The notes below the pieces were generated by a model. It made no database searches. It worked only from the letters and a program-made list of their open reading frames with translations, and was not told where the DNA came from. Made by a program: the position numbers and the translations under genes. Of a DNA stretch of 64,000 nt, positions 51,401 through 60,664 are shown piece after piece. Within the stretch, counting starts at the first letter, position 1. Each line of letters begins with the position of its first letter. The stretch spans positions 18,620,070 to 18,684,069 of the forward strand of contig NC_088314.1 of NCBI RefSeq assembly GCF_910592395.1, in the 5' to 3' direction. Source of the stretch: Lineus longissimus (taxonomy: Eukaryota; Nemertea; Pilidiophora; Heteronemertea; Lineidae).

Positions 51401-52683
51401 CGCATGGTGTAACCTTTGTAGATTTTGCATGAAATGGAAAACACTTAGCTACAATCAGCTCTCTAAGAGTATAACTAATCCGCAATCCTGATTATGCTAA
51501 ATACGATAATGCTGAATATGATAATGCTTGTTCAAGTAAAACGCAATATTGAATAGACTCACTGCATCGGTGAGCCAAATACATGATACACCCTTCTCTC
51601 TATACTTACATAAACTGTGCATTTCTCACCCGTGAAATGCCCTTTACTTGGGAACTCCATCAAATGTGCCACCTTCTTCCCAATTCCATCCTTAAAGCAA
51701 ATTTTCGTTGCGTTAAACAACACCTGTCTAATGTCCCGCAGAGAATAGATACAGACAGCTGACTGGTTGTCATCCGAATTGGCGCCACGACCCGTCGGAT
51801 TATTCGTAAATACGGCATATAATATTGACTCGTTAGTTGATATGTTCATACTATTGGCTAAATTTGATCCTGATTCAGTCACAAAAGTGTCTTGTATATA
51901 ATTATAATTTCGGCTTCCAACGGAGCATTTGATTGGTAGCTCAATGTAAGAACCATAGCGTGCATCCTTTTGACAAATGCGTACTATCCGCGATTCATTT
52001 CTTATCTTTTCGGGCAATACTAGTTGCACCGTCAGGAAGTAACTAAATCCCTCATGTGAAAATCCGCTGACATATTCCACGTAAAAGTCACCCTTTTTGT
52101 CCGATTCTAACACTGCCTCTGTGGCCTGCAAAGATGACTTTACATAGACTTCAAATGGCTTCATTTGAAGCTTCCGCGTACTGATCAAAGGTGGCGGTCT
52201 ACCCTCGCTAGACGAAGTCCCAACGTACATTGCCATTTGTTTCGACTCACTTCCACTGTCGGTGAATGGACCAGCCGGAGCTAGAAATGCAAACGCCTGA
52301 GTTTGACTTCCATAAAAGACGCCCGCATCGGTAGGGTTGCGGTACGCTGTTGCTATGGAGATATTTGACAAGCTACGTATTTCACAGGTACCAGAATGAC
52401 TTGTTCCACAGGTAATTAGCGAGTCCCCTTCGTTAAAAACTAACAGGGCCTTGTTTTCATTTCCCTTGTTCTCCTTGCCGGGCCCCGTCACATTGTCAAA
52501 AACGAAGTCCAAGTCTCCCGTCAACTGATAAAGCTTGTTCGTGCACCCGAGATAAACTGTCCCGCTCTTTAGGTCAATCGCTTGGTGCGTTATGACCTCT
52601 GCAGACTTGAATTCTGCGTCAAATAGTTTACCCTGGACAACACAAACAACAGAGAGCGCGAGCGAGATAAAAATGCGATCCAT
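27478..52683 (-). CDS. PLXN: Plexin (semaphorin receptor), complete, 30 exons
   Basis: Exons in transcript order: 52683-51610, 50721-50530, 50226-50098, 49510-49410, 49266-49140, 48540-48375, 45698-45602, 45366-45252, 44937-44701, 43931-43826, 43245-43067, 41375-41215, 40834-40568, 39913-39746, 39330-39234, 39042-38755, 38082-37924, 36928-36685, 35964-35822, 33089-32959, 32844-32785, 32481-32193, 31827-31677, 31550-31350, 30924-30758, 30261-30101, 29574-29427, 28932-28792, 28173-28099, 27576-27478. The sum is 5,673 nt, 1,890 residues plus stop, all phases consistent. It is a type I receptor: signal peptide, Sema, three PSI and IPT domains, one membrane helix near residues 1248-1270, and a split RasGAP. 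ATG at 52683 is chosen because it is followed by a clean signal peptide ([18 protein letters not shown]). The C-terminus (TESIA) lacks the PDZ ligand of class B. The GAP looks class A-like while the Sema region has class B-like traits, so I leave the class open. Confidence 0.96.
27650..27984. repeat. TTAA-flanked 335-bp element, copy 1 (plexin intron 29)
   Basis: TTAA stands at both edges, with ends AGGGTAACTCGTGTC and ATAGTATCACT. Contains a GATGACGTCACAAC block. Copies at 38324-38586 and 63562-63896 are about as long or shorter. The TTAA edges fit a piggyBac-type target. Confidence 0.8.
28365..28760. repeat. Minisatellite of about 60 bp in plexin intron 28
   Basis: CTTGAATGCCCTTTGAAAC, ACCCTAGATATAACTTGAAT and CTTGGAAACACCC modules recur six or seven times. 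The array fills most of the intron and ends about 30 bases from the donor of exon 28. Confidence 0.85.
29076..29272. repeat. TGTGAC-ended inverted-repeat element, plexin intron 27
   Basis: Diverged relative of 17453-17652: GTGACCTGTCTCAGCAAAAG at the left pairs imperfectly with CCTGGTTTTGCTGTCAC at the right; the AATGAACAACCGATCCG core is shared. Confidence 0.65.
29815..30055 (-). repeat. tRNA-derived SINE, plexin intron 26
   Basis: On the - strand the head reads CATAGCCTAGTGGTTAACAC (A box). The body is colinear with the copy at 55735-56145. Confidence 0.75.
30310..30700 (+). mobile_element. 3' end of a non-LTR retrotransposon (L2/CR1-like)
   Basis: An open stretch at 30338-30631 encodes the well-known C-terminal segment after LINE reverse transcriptase ([18 protein letters not shown] and a [10 protein letters not shown]-like end). 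It is followed by AAGGCGCTTTACAAATTC and a TTATTATTTATTA tail typical of L2-type 3' ends. The copy is 5'-truncated, antisense to the plexin, and fills intron 25. Confidence 0.88.
32015..32097. repeat. 11-bp microsatellite in plexin intron 22
   Basis: AGCAACACTAT repeats about five times, flanked by imperfect copies with GTAACACTAT. The mirror form GTTGCTATAGTAAC precedes it. Confidence 0.85.
33090..35821. other. Plexin intron 19; nothing specific seen
   Basis: The longest plexin intron. Apart from a poly-C run near 34303-34320, I see no exon, SINE or inverted-repeat element that I can support. Confidence 0.5.
36208..36620. repeat. 128-bp tandem repeat in plexin intron 18
   Basis: CAACTTTTCTTCAAATATTTT starts units at 36208, 36336 and 36464; a fourth, shortened unit starts near 36580. 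The array ends about 65 bases before exon 18. Confidence 0.9.
36685..36928 (-). other. Plexin exon 18: transmembrane helix and juxtamembrane segment
   Basis: The exon encodes the end of the stalk, a hydrophobic helix ([19 protein letters not shown]), the basic stop-transfer CKRK, and a heptad-like juxtamembrane stretch ([19 protein letters not shown]) that in plexins forms a coiled coil controlling GAP activity. Confidence 0.95.
37413..37901. repeat. 489-bp inverted-repeat element in plexin intron 17
   Basis: Ends TAAAGCTAGGTGCACACAG and CTGTGTGCACCTAGCTTTA are exact complements; similarity continues to about 50 bases (GTGATCGCA block). No transposase. It begins 22 bases from the donor of exon 17. 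No clear target duplication. Confidence 0.85.
38200..38323 (+). repeat. tRNA-like SINE head in plexin intron 16
   Basis: GATGGCACAGTGGAGATATTG resembles an A box and GATCAATTCCCGG a B box, spaced as in a tRNA. The TTAA-flanked element at 38324 follows directly. Confidence 0.5.
38324..38586. repeat. TTAA-flanked element, copy 2, internally deleted
   Basis: Same edges as the copy at 27650-27984, but about 75 bases are missing between CATAAATCG and ATGCCGTTTTCG; the break lies at a short shared ATCG/TCG, as in microhomology deletion. Confidence 0.82.
40955..41123 (+). repeat. TA-flanked inverted-repeat family, diverged, plexin intron 12
   Basis: Diverged copy with GTCATTAATAGAGGG, CCTAATAGAGAGGGTG and the end AAGGGAGGTTCCACTACGTA. 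Confidence 0.65.
41600..41690 (+). repeat. tRNA-derived SINE head in plexin intron 11
   Basis: CCTAGCTCAGTGGGTAGAG (A box) and CCCGGGTTCAATCCCCGG (perfect T-arm and B box) with a CTTATAA loop (anticodon-like TAT). The acceptor stem does not pair, so this is not a functional tRNA. A non-tRNA body follows to about 41790. Confidence 0.7.
41943..42140. repeat. 198-bp inverted-repeat element in plexin intron 11
   Basis: GTGAAACTACAGTGACCCC at the left and GGAGTCACTATAGTTTCAC at the right are inverted with two mismatches; similarity runs further inward (CACCAGAACT and AGTTCTGGTG). Confidence 0.8.
42475..42555. repeat. Half copy of the 216-bp element
   Basis: GGAGTTCTAATTCCTTAAG and CCAAAATGGTGGTACCC match the right half of the element at 19089-19304. 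Confidence 0.55.
42871..43040 (+). repeat. TA-flanked inverted-repeat family, plexin intron 11
   Basis: Full-length copy from TACAGTAGAACCTCTCTATT to GGGAAGTTCCTCTGTA, ending about 26 bases from the donor of exon 11. Confidence 0.87.
43387..43762. repeat. 28-bp minisatellite, about 13 units, plexin intron 10
   Basis: GCAAGTTGGAAGGAATACC plus AGATTCTCG repeats with very little variation across about 375 bases of the 580-base intron. Open frames seen in it on both strands are by-products of the missing stop codons in the unit. Confidence 0.95.
44211..44317. repeat. Third TGTGAC palindrome, nearly loop-free, plexin intron 9
   Basis: Arms TGTGACCCGCTCTACCAAAA and complement, about 47 bases each with almost no spacer. 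TGTACACAAT flanks it at 44200-44209 and 44318-44327, a 10-base target-site duplication (one extra G on the left). Confidence 0.88.
44513..44695 (-). repeat. TA-flanked inverted-repeat family, abutting plexin exon 9
   Basis: Full copy ending GAGAGGTTCTACTGTA. In transcript sense exon 9 is followed by GTGAG and then TACAGTAGAACC, so the element starts at the fifth or sixth base of the intron. Confidence 0.9.
46933..47381. repeat. 449-bp piggyBac-like short element, plexin intron 6
   Basis: TTAA stands at 46933-46936 and 47378-47381. The ends are complementary (TTAACCGCTTAA against GTTTAAGGGTTAA). Two copies of the perfect palindrome GACGAGATATCTCGTC lie near the left end, about 45 bases apart. 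No coding capacity. Confidence 0.75.
47743..47781 (-). CDS. Possible 39-nt cassette exon of plexin (exon 6a)
   Basis: Within the 2.7-kb intron 6 a 39-nt segment has an acceptor (TTGGTGTTGCAG), a donor (AAAG then GTAAAA) and phase 1 at both ends, so it can be included or skipped without changing frame. It would add 13 residues ([13 protein letters not shown]) between exon 6 and exon 7, in the stretch joining PSI 1 to PSI 2. Skipping it gives the more usual plexin spacing. RNA evidence is needed; it may be chance. Confidence 0.4.
48252..48323. repeat. 72-bp TA-flanked foldback relic
   Basis: TACAGTCCAAATCACAATTG at the left and GGACTGTA at the right; a short cousin of 54499-54670. It ends 52 bases before the exon 6 donor. 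Confidence 0.65.
48570..48795 (-). repeat. tRNA-derived SINE, plexin intron 5
   Basis: On the - strand: TATAGCCTTGTGGTTAACAT (A box), then the body and the TCCTCCAAG tail shared with 55735-56145. Confidence 0.7.
48900..49079 (+). repeat. TA-flanked inverted-repeat family, plexin intron 5
   Basis: Full copy from TACAGTAGAACCACG to GGGAGGTTCCACTGTA, 60 bases from the donor of exon 5. Confidence 0.88.
49704..50066. repeat. 363-bp element with 44-bp inverted ends and TTA duplication
   Basis: TGCAAGTATCAATTCGTG at the left and its near complement CGAATTGATACTTGCA at the right; pairing runs on to CCCTCCTCAAGGGTA. TTA flanks both sides (49701-49703, 50067-50069), the target typical of PIF/Harbinger elements. 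It lies in plexin intron 3, 32 bases from exon 3. Confidence 0.88.
50098..52683 (-). other. Plexin exons 1-3: signal peptide and Sema domain
   Basis: Residues 1-18 form the signal peptide and about 20-465 the seven-bladed Sema propeller that binds semaphorin. Typical blade signatures are [32 protein letters not shown], the [12 protein letters not shown] segment and [16 protein letters not shown]. Most of the domain is in one long first exon, as is usual for plexins. Confidence 0.92.
50234..50280 (-). repeat. Truncated TA-flanked copy beside plexin exon 3
   Basis: ACAGTGGAACCTCCCTTAGC followed by CTCTCTATTAAGGACAC, then similarity stops. In transcript sense the element end GGTTCCACTGT is joined directly to CTTTTGTAG, the acceptor of exon 3. 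Confidence 0.8.
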
Positions 52684-53379
52684 AGCGAAAATCAATTACG
52701 CAAACCTGCAAACTTTGTTATCCTTTTGAAAATGTTAGTTCTTGCTTATCCGTTGAATGCGTAATAATCCTTCTGGTTTTATCACAGAAATTATTTCACC
52801 ACGTCCAGAATGTTTATTTTTTCCGACAATTTTGTATATCTACAAAAAAGCAATGCCAGAAAATATCACAGAAGAAGTGGAAATAATCCAAAAGTTTGTA
52901 CTAATTTAAACTTTTTAACTGCTTTTATCCTCAGAGTAGAGTTTGAGTAATCCAAAGCAACAAATACCTATCCACGACGATTCCTTATTTCGCATCAGCT
53001 TATCCAAAATCTGAAGTTTTACCACCCTAAAATCGAAATTATGCACTGTAACTTTTTCAAGATGAATGTCGCAATATCCCACTTATAGTCTCCGTCAAAA
53101 GCACATTTGGATCCGTGCAAAAGCAATCTCGTAGTTTTCCCAATCAAGAATCTTTGGCACTTTCGCACTCGCTATCCTAAAACATGGAATGACCGATGAG
53201 AAAACTCCATCTGCTGCGACTCCGTAGACCTGTCATCCCAAAGGGGAAGCATCCTCATTCAATTATGTTTACACAATGAAGACATTCCACATCAACCAAT
53301 TAATGCATCCGCAAACTCTTCACATTATTTTTTCTAACAACCCTTGCTACTGAATGTTGTTGATCTTTAGAAATATGAT
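52684..53379. other. Plexin 5' flank
   Basis: In transcript sense AAGTTTGCAG lies about 28 bases before the start codon and could be the acceptor of the first coding exon, so further non-coding 5' exons may lie upstream. No promoter motif stands out. Confidence 0.35.
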
Positions 53380-54075
53380 CCGTTTCAGGACAACCATTCA
53401 TACTATGATATCTCATCTGCGGTGAACGAGGTTTCTCTTGGAGGTCATTGAGTCTTCTTCACAGGTTCTACGTGCACTGCAAAATAAGAAACACAGAGAT
53501 TTTAGATTTCAGCAAAAGTTTTAGGAAGGTGGAGCAAAAAGTTGATTTTTGGATGTAAGACTCATTTAGGGCAACCAGTCATACTATCTTATCTGTAGCT
53601 CATGATGACTTCGAGTCTTCTCGAAGGGGTTTCACCAAGCACTGAAAATGAGACACAATGAGATTTTAGATTTCAGCAAAAGATTGAGTGGGGATGCAAA
53701 GAGTTGCTTTGTGGACATAAGACTCGTTTCAGGGCAACCAATGGATGAGTCACCTCCAGATCCATCTTTAGGAGACTTATCTGATCCCAGGCAGCAAGGA
53801 GATCATAGGAGTCAAGCCTGGCAGAAAAATCCAGGGCTCACACCAGGCAACCACCATCACCGGAGCGATAATGGATGAGTCACCTCCAGATCCATCTTTA
53901 GGAGACTCATCTGTCCCCGGGCAGCAAGGAGATCAAGCCTGGCATAGGAGACAAGCCTGGCAGAAAAATGACAAAATCCAAGGGTCACACCAGGCAACCA
54001 CCATCACTACGGAGTGAATGGATGAGTCACCTACGGGCCCATCTCTGGGAGACCAATCTGGGCACCGAGGACAAG
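53380..54075. repeat. Two blocks of degenerate tandem repeats
   Basis: About 155-bp units share GATTTTAGATTTCAGCAAAAG (near 53500 and 53660). They run into about 130-bp units with GGATGAGTCACCTCCAGATC and CAGGCAACCACCATCAC (53743, 53873 and 54016 starts). No coding interpretation. Confidence 0.75.
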
Positions 54076-54498
54076 GAGAATGGACCCAGCCCTGGAACAG
54101 GAAATGATCCATGACACACAAGAAGAGAATTCGCAAGACAGTCACACAGCAAATTCCTGTCCCTTTTATCATGATATTAGATTACCCCAATGTTATTCAG
54201 GTGTGGTGATTGTTGGCAACGTCATGTTTTTTCCATCCCTTGGTACGCTACCAGGGAACTACGATTCTTGAAATGTCCGCAGTAAGATTTTTTCGCCAAT
54301 CGTATAGTTTATGTATCATTCATTCATCTGCGAAAATTTCATACCTGCGAACATTTCATACCTATGTCCCAAGAAGAAGGGACGCTGATTTTGGCTGGAA
54401 TATGGGACTGGTTTAGCTTTGCAAAGATTTCATATTTTACTGTATCCCTTCATCAAATAAAGTCACCTCACACTCGTTTTGGAAGAAATCGGTGAAAC

Positions 54499-54670
54499 TA
54501 CAGTCCTAGTCACAATTGACATCCTTCCTGCCTCATGTCAGTTCGTTTTACACGCGAGCGGGGACCTACGCATGACTTACATGCGATATGCACTGGGCAG
54601 CGCGTCCAAGGCGCGCCACTGACATGCCAATGACGCGAATTCAGGGATGTCAATTGTGATTTGGACTGTA
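54499..54670. repeat. 172-bp TA-flanked inverted-repeat element
   Basis: TACAGTCCTAGTCACAATTG at the left and CAATTGTGATTTGGACTGTA at the right; continued by GACATCC and GGATGTC. The TA edges fit a Tc1/mariner-type target. Distinct in sequence from the CAGTAGAACC family. Confidence 0.82.
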
Positions 54671-55734
54671 CATCGCCAACGGGTGTGGTCCGTTCCGATA
54701 ACATCCCTATTATCCGATTAAGTTCGTATCGACGAGACGCAGAAGGACGTGACTGAGATTTTCATTCATAACTGCAGATTCACAATGGTATTTGTGCAAA
54801 CAGGTTCCTCACAAAAGCATCTCAAAAACCACTTCCTGTCACAACAATTCATCCTTTTGTTAGGGGGCATAATACCGCAATTTCAAGTATTGATCTCAAG
54901 CGGCACGTTTTTTTCGAGGAATGTTCCACATTTATTTTTCCTTCATTGAAATCTCAATAAGCGTTTTACCTTGGGTTCAGGGCGTGACCTGCTTGGAGAT
55001 GATAACACAAAAAGACATAGGACATTCTTTTTATCGCTCTATCATGTTTTATTGCACAAATGATGAGGACAGACTGAAACATGTTTGTGTTCAATCAGTT
55101 GTTAAGAAATTATGAAGTTTTCTTTAGGGAATATCAAAGTTGAAGTCTGTTGGGCTCTTGTAGAGTATTGAAGTCACAAGAGACATGTTGACACAGTCAG
55201 AGCCGGTCTGCAGTGCCTGGAGGGATGGTGGCACAGTTGATATTGAAATGTCAATTTGTAGACAGATTCCAGGACGGTAGACTATGTAAGAGCTGAAATC
55301 TTTTAAGCTATAGCCTGAAATCAAATCATCCATATGTACTGCAGCGTCATCTTGACCATCAAGGTTTATGCATCTTATCACGATTTAAAAGATATCCCGG
55401 CTATGTTTAAAGGGGGTGTATAGATAATGAGGTTCAGGATGAGTTTCCCTAGCATTAGGCGACTAAAATCACTCCTACTGCAAGGATAGGGTACAGGTTT
55501 TTTGTTGGGAAACTTCCCAGTCGAGATCTGCACCCTCACAGATGGAGAGAAGCAGATACGGTTAAAAGGTGCCTTGCTCAAGGACACAAAGATGAAAAAG
55601 ATGTGATTATTCAGAGTGTTGAACCCATGACATACTCATTATGAGCCTGTTTATCGCAGGTTAACTTTCCAGTGGAGACATGCACCCAAATATACTCTTA
55701 GATTGAAATAAGGAGACAAGGTTAGAAGGTCACA

Positions 55735-56145
55735 AAAAGGAGCCTCATGGCCTAGTGGTTTACACTGCTGGCCACCACGCAATAGGGCCCGGGTTTGATC
55801 CCGGGGAGAACCCAGGATCGTATGTCTGGATGAACCGGCGTGGCTTTCAAGGAACTAAAATTCCTGGCTCTTCACAGTCTTTCGAATGAGACTCAAAACC
55901 GAGGTTCCTTGTACCTGGTGTCTATGCCAGGGCAAGCTAAGACCCCACCAAGTGAGAAACATGAGTAGCTTGCGTGGACTCTATCTCTCTCGCCAAAGTC
56001 GGACTACTAGGCCAATAAACCCAATTGGTGCCTAACCGTAGTGGCACGCAGGATACGCTCATCCCGCCTTGGAGGAGGATTACTCCTGGGAGAATGACCC
56101 CTCCAAGTGCAGAGCGAATGCTGAACGGGAAAAAGAAGAAGGTCA
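55735..56145 (+). repeat. Full-length tRNA-derived SINE
   Basis: The head has ATGGCCTAGTGGTTTACAC (A box) and GGGTTTGATCCCGGGG (B box) at tRNA spacing. The body continues to TCCAAGTGCAGAGCG and an A/G-rich tail (AAAAAGAAGAAGG). This is the best preserved of at least five related copies in the window. Confidence 0.8.
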
Positions 56146-56529
56146 CAAAGATGAAATAGAAGAGATTCTAAGGGAAGGTTGAACCCATGACATACTTATC
56201 TAATATGAGTCTGGTGCTCAAACCACTGTGTATAGTAGTAATATCTCCCCTGTTGACAAATAATATTAATGACGTACCCTGTACTGATTCATCGAATCCA
56301 AGCGTCTCTCCCTTTAACTGACCAATCCTCAGTAGTCCAATTGGTCATTATCGACTGATAATCGTATAATTTGCTTATCATTTAAATATTACCCGTAAGT
56401 GGCACAATGCTGGGTCAAGTTTTGCGTTTAATGCGTGTTTACTGAAGGCATATGATCCTGAATCATCTTGGGTTTATTACCTAAAATGCTTAATGATCAA
56501 TTTCCCGAGAAAAGCTTTGGTTTTCCAGT

Positions 56530-56705
56530 TGAAGATCTCTAATAAGGACATCCTTGTGAGTAACAAAAGTGCTGTCCTCAATAGAGAGGTGTCCTGATTA
56601 GAGAGGTCAAATTGGAAGGAAACAACCACCTTGGGACCAAAACTTGTGTCCTTAAAGAGGGTGTCCTTAATAAAGAGGTGTCTGCTAAGGGAGGATCCAC
56701 TGTAT
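56530..56705 (+). repeat. TA-flanked inverted-repeat family, intergenic copy
   Basis: Copy with TCAATAGAGAGGTGTCCTG, CTTGGGACCAAAACTTG and the end GGGAGGATCCACTGTA. Confidence 0.82.
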
Positions 56706-57093
56706 ATGCCTTTGTGGCGAAGTGGCCTTTTCTTTTCTTTTTGGACACCCTGTAGCCTATTTTAAGGCAGGCCGAAATTGGTAAGCTGGTTCAAGTTAAG
56801 AGTTTTTATGACAACATGAATTATGTGCTTATTACATCAGTAATGGACTTTCCTATAAAAATTATAAAATTGTGCTTTAGAAGTTGACTCTCTGGTACAT
56901 GTAGGAACATTGTTAGGTGATTCAGGAGGAATAAGGATTCAACTAGGCCTGTCGTGATTTGTGCTGGGAAGTCCCTGTTATGAAATGTTTTGGGTTATGA
57001 GCTAATGTGGGGTGTGTGAGTAGAAGGCAGGCACTTTGGAAGTCACCGAGGACCATGCAGGACCTGTTTTGCGGAAGGAGCTCAGAGTGATAT

Positions 57094-58953
57094 CCTGGCG
57101 TTGGTGCCGCTGTGACTGCAAGACTGCAGTGTACCGTTCCTGGCGTTGGTGTTGCTGTGACTGCAAGACTGCAGTGTACCGTTGCTGGCGTTGGTGCCAC
57201 TGTGACTGCAAGACTGCAGTGTACCGTTGCTGGCGTTGGTGCCGCTGTGACTGCAAGACTGCAGTGTACCGTTCCTGGCGTTGGTGCCGCTGTGACTGCA
57301 AGACTGCAGTGTACCATTGCTGGCGTTGGTGCCGCTGTGACTGCAAGACTGCAGTGTACCATTCCTGGCGTTGGTGCCGCTGTGACTGCAAGACTGCAGT
57401 GTACCATTCTTGGCGTTGGTGCCGCTGTGACTGCAAGACTGCTGTTTACCGTTCTTGGCGTTGGTGCCGCTGTGACTGCAAGACTGCAGTGTACCGTTCT
57501 TGGCATTGGTGCCGCTGTGACTGCAAGACTGCAGTGTACCGTTCCTGGCGTTGGTGCCGCTGTGACTGCAAGACTGCTGTTTACCGTTCCTGGCGTTGGT
57601 GCCGCTGTGACTGCAAGACTGCAGTGTACCGTTCCTGGCGTTGGTGCCGCTGTGACTGCAAGACTGCTGTTTACCGTTCCTGGCGTTGGTGCCGCTGTGA
57701 CTGCAAGACTGCAGTGTACCGTTGCTGGCGTTGGTGCCACTGTGACTGCAAGACTGCAGTGTACCGTTGCTGGCGTTGGTGCCGCTGTGACTGCAAGACT
57801 GCAGTGTACCGTTCCTGGCGTTGGTGCCGCTGTGACTGCAAGACTGCAGTGTACCATTGCTGGCGTTGGTGCCGCTGTGACTGCAAGACTGCAGTGTACC
57901 ATTCCTGGCGTTGGTGCCGCTGTGACTGCAAGACTGCAGTGTACCATTCTTGGCGTTGGTGCCGCTGTGACTGCAAGACTGCTGTTTACCGTTCTTGGCG
58001 TTGGTGCCGCTGTGACTGCAAGACTGCAGTGTACCGTTCTTGGCATTGGTGCCGCTGTGACTGCAAGACTGCAGTGTACCGTTCCTGGCGTTGGTGCCGC
58101 TGTGACTGCAAGACTGCTGTTTACCGTTCCTGGCGTTGGTGCCGCTGTGACTGCAAGACTGCAGTGTACCGTTCCTGGCGTTGGTGCCGCTGTGACTGCA
58201 AGACTGCTGTTTACCGTTCCTGGCGTTGGTGCCGCTGTGACTGCAAGACTGCAGTGTACCATTCTTGGCATTGGTGCCGCTGTGACTGCAAGACTGCAGT
58301 GTACCGTTCTTGGCGTTGGTGCCGCTGTGACTGCAAGACTGCAGTGTACCGTTCCTGGCGTTGGTGCCGCTGTGACTGCAAGACTGCTGTTTACCGTTCC
58401 TGGCGTTGGTGCCGCTGTGACTGCAAGACTGCAGTGTACCGTTCCTGGCGTTGGTGCCGCTGTGACTGCAAGACTGCTGTTTACCGTTCCTGGCGTTGGT
58501 GCCGCTGTGACTGCAAGACTGCAGTGTACCATTCTTGGCATTGGTGCCGCTGTGACTGCAAGACTGCAGTGTACCGTTGCTGGCGTTGGTGCCGCTGTGA
58601 CTGCAAGACTGCAGTGTACCATTCTTGGCGTTGGTGCCGCTGTGACTGCAAGACTGCAGTGTACCGTTCTTGGCATTGGTGCCGCTGTGACTGCAAGACT
58701 GCAGTGTACCGTTCTTGGCGTTGGTGCCGCTGTGACTGCAAGACTGCAGTGTACCATTCTTGGCGTTGGTGCCGCTGTGACTGCAAGACTGCTGTTTACC
58801 GTTCTTGGCGTTGGTGCCGCTGTGACTGCAAGACTGCTGTGTACCATTCTTGGCGTTGGTGCCGCTGTGACTGCCAGACTGCAGTGTACCGTTCTTGGCG
58901 TTGGTGCCGCTGTGACTGCAAGACTGCTGTGTACCATTCTTGGCGTTGGTGTC
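57094..58953. repeat. 45-bp minisatellite, about 41 units, with 540-bp perfect duplication
   Basis: The unit CCTGGCGTTGGTGCCGC, TGTGACTGCAAGACTGCAG, TGTACCGTT is 45 bases, a multiple of three with no stop in several frames, so the array is open over 600-700 codons on both strands. Variant units (GCAGTGT versus GCTGTTT, GTT versus ATT) show higher order: 57181-57720 and 57721-58260 are identical base for base over 540 bp (12 units). Decayed remnants follow near 59010. I see no start context, splice signals or fold that would make it a gene. Confidence 0.95.
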
Positions 58954-59469
58954 GTACGAGTCGTCGTGAAACGTGGCTAGACCACTGTCGTGGACGTGGT
59001 CAAAAACTGTTCCTGGCGTTGGTGCCGTTGATATCCTTTTCTATATCTTCCTGCCCGAGGGCAAACAGGGTCGAAGCGACCAAATTCCTGCACTGTATCC
59101 CGTCGAGGATCGGCGGGCCGAATGTCATCCCGTTTTTTCTAATAATTCGTTGCTCATACCCCAACCAGAACTGTCCCCTTGATATCTACTGAACGTTGAA
59201 CATTTGTCGTGAGTAAGATTCCTTTTGCTGAACACTGAACACTTATCTCTATTTTTGGAGTGTTGTTAGAAATAGTAGTAATGTGCTTCTATGAACTATT
59301 TTTCTTGGGTTTAATATTCGTTACATATGTTTATTTTTGTAAATAATCACTCAGTTTGTTTTAACCAGCTTTTGGTATAATTCTTGCCCGGAGGTACCGA
59401 TAGCCTTGATGCAATTTGTCACACCCTTCTATCTTACCAAGGAGCAGTATAAATTCTGAAATGTGACAA

Positions 59470-60540
59470 AGTTATCCAAATGTCATCCACCCATCCCCAT
59501 GTCAGAGAAAATCTTCCTCTAAAGCAAAGAAACTGGTTTTAAATCAAAGGGAGATGGGGAACACATCATAATCCTATCACAAAATGAAATGCTCCGTACA
59601 GTCCTAATTCCAACACAATACTGAATACGATCGCAGTGTGAAAAATTATCAAAATGTCATCCACTCGAATCAGAGTCAGAGAAAATCTTACCCTAAAGCA
59701 AACGAATAAAATTTACAATCACCGATCGGAAATGACGTAGTTTGATCGCATTCAACTATAAATCCATTGAACAGTGGTGCTTGGTTAGTCAACCGATGAC
59801 CTTTTTTTGGGGTGTGATCGGGGATTGTAAACTCGTTCCAAAGAAACTCCCTGATTCTTACCTCAACTCGTGAAACAGGTGATACTCCGTGGAAAGGATA
59901 ACTTATAATAATCCAACCACAAAATGAAATGCTCTTCGTACAGCCCCACTTTCAACAAAAAATACTGAATACAACCGAAATATGACCAATTATCAAGAAG
60001 TCGGCCACTCGTTTCCGAGTCAGAGAAAATCTTACCTCAAGACGAGGAACTGGTGATGATACTCTGAGAGAAGGACTAAAATAATCCTATCACAAAATGA
60101 AATGCTTTGTACTGTCCCACTTCCAACACAATATTGAATGACAAGTTATCAAAATGTCAGCCACTCGTTTCAGAGTCGGGGAAAATCATACCTTATATGC
60201 AAAGATTGTGTTTTGGCCAATAAATTTCATTTCATTTCATTTACCTCCAAGCAAGAAACAGGTGATACTCCCGAGGGAAGGAGAAAATGAAATGGTCCGT
60301 ATACTACAGTCCCACTTCCAACACAATAAAAAGGCCTACTGAATAAAACTGAAATGTGACAGTTATCAAAATGTCATCCACTCCTGTCGGAGAAAGTTTT
60401 ACCTGAAGATAATACGATAATCCGAGCACAAAATGGAATGCGCTGAACAGTCCCAGTTTCGACACAATATTGAATACGATCTGATATGGGACCATGCAGA
60501 TATCAATATCACATCCACCTATGTCACAGAACAGTACCAG
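59470..60540. repeat. Degenerate repeats with CACAAAATGAAATGCTC module
   Basis: Modules CACAAAATGAAATGCTC, AAAATGTCATCCACTC and CAGAGAAAATCTTACC recur five or six times at uneven spacing (about 135 to 345 bases). No gene is supported. Confidence 0.7.
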
Positions 60541-60664
60541 GTCAACACAACAATAATATGTCTGGGGTCAACTTTTATCTGAGGAGGAAACATGAGGTCA
60601 TCACTTCGTAGAACGACACTCACTCTAATTCAATAGGCCCAAACTGTACAAAAGCTGTGTATCG

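Noticed and set aside
52684-52695. Plexin start four codons upstream
   Set aside because: The upstream codon at 52695 is TTG, not ATG; the ATG at 52683 begins a clean signal peptide.
55124-55381. 85-codon open frame on the - strand
   Set aside because: The composition looks somewhat protein-like (YIVYRPGICLQIDISISTVP) and it could be a terminal exon, but I find no convincing acceptor in front and no family match.
57036-59192. Long open frames (over 600 codons) on both strands across the 45-bp repeat
   Set aside because: The unit length is a multiple of three and stop-free in several frames, so openness follows from one unit. No splice signals, no plausible start context and no known fold; kept as a minisatellite and as a finding to test.
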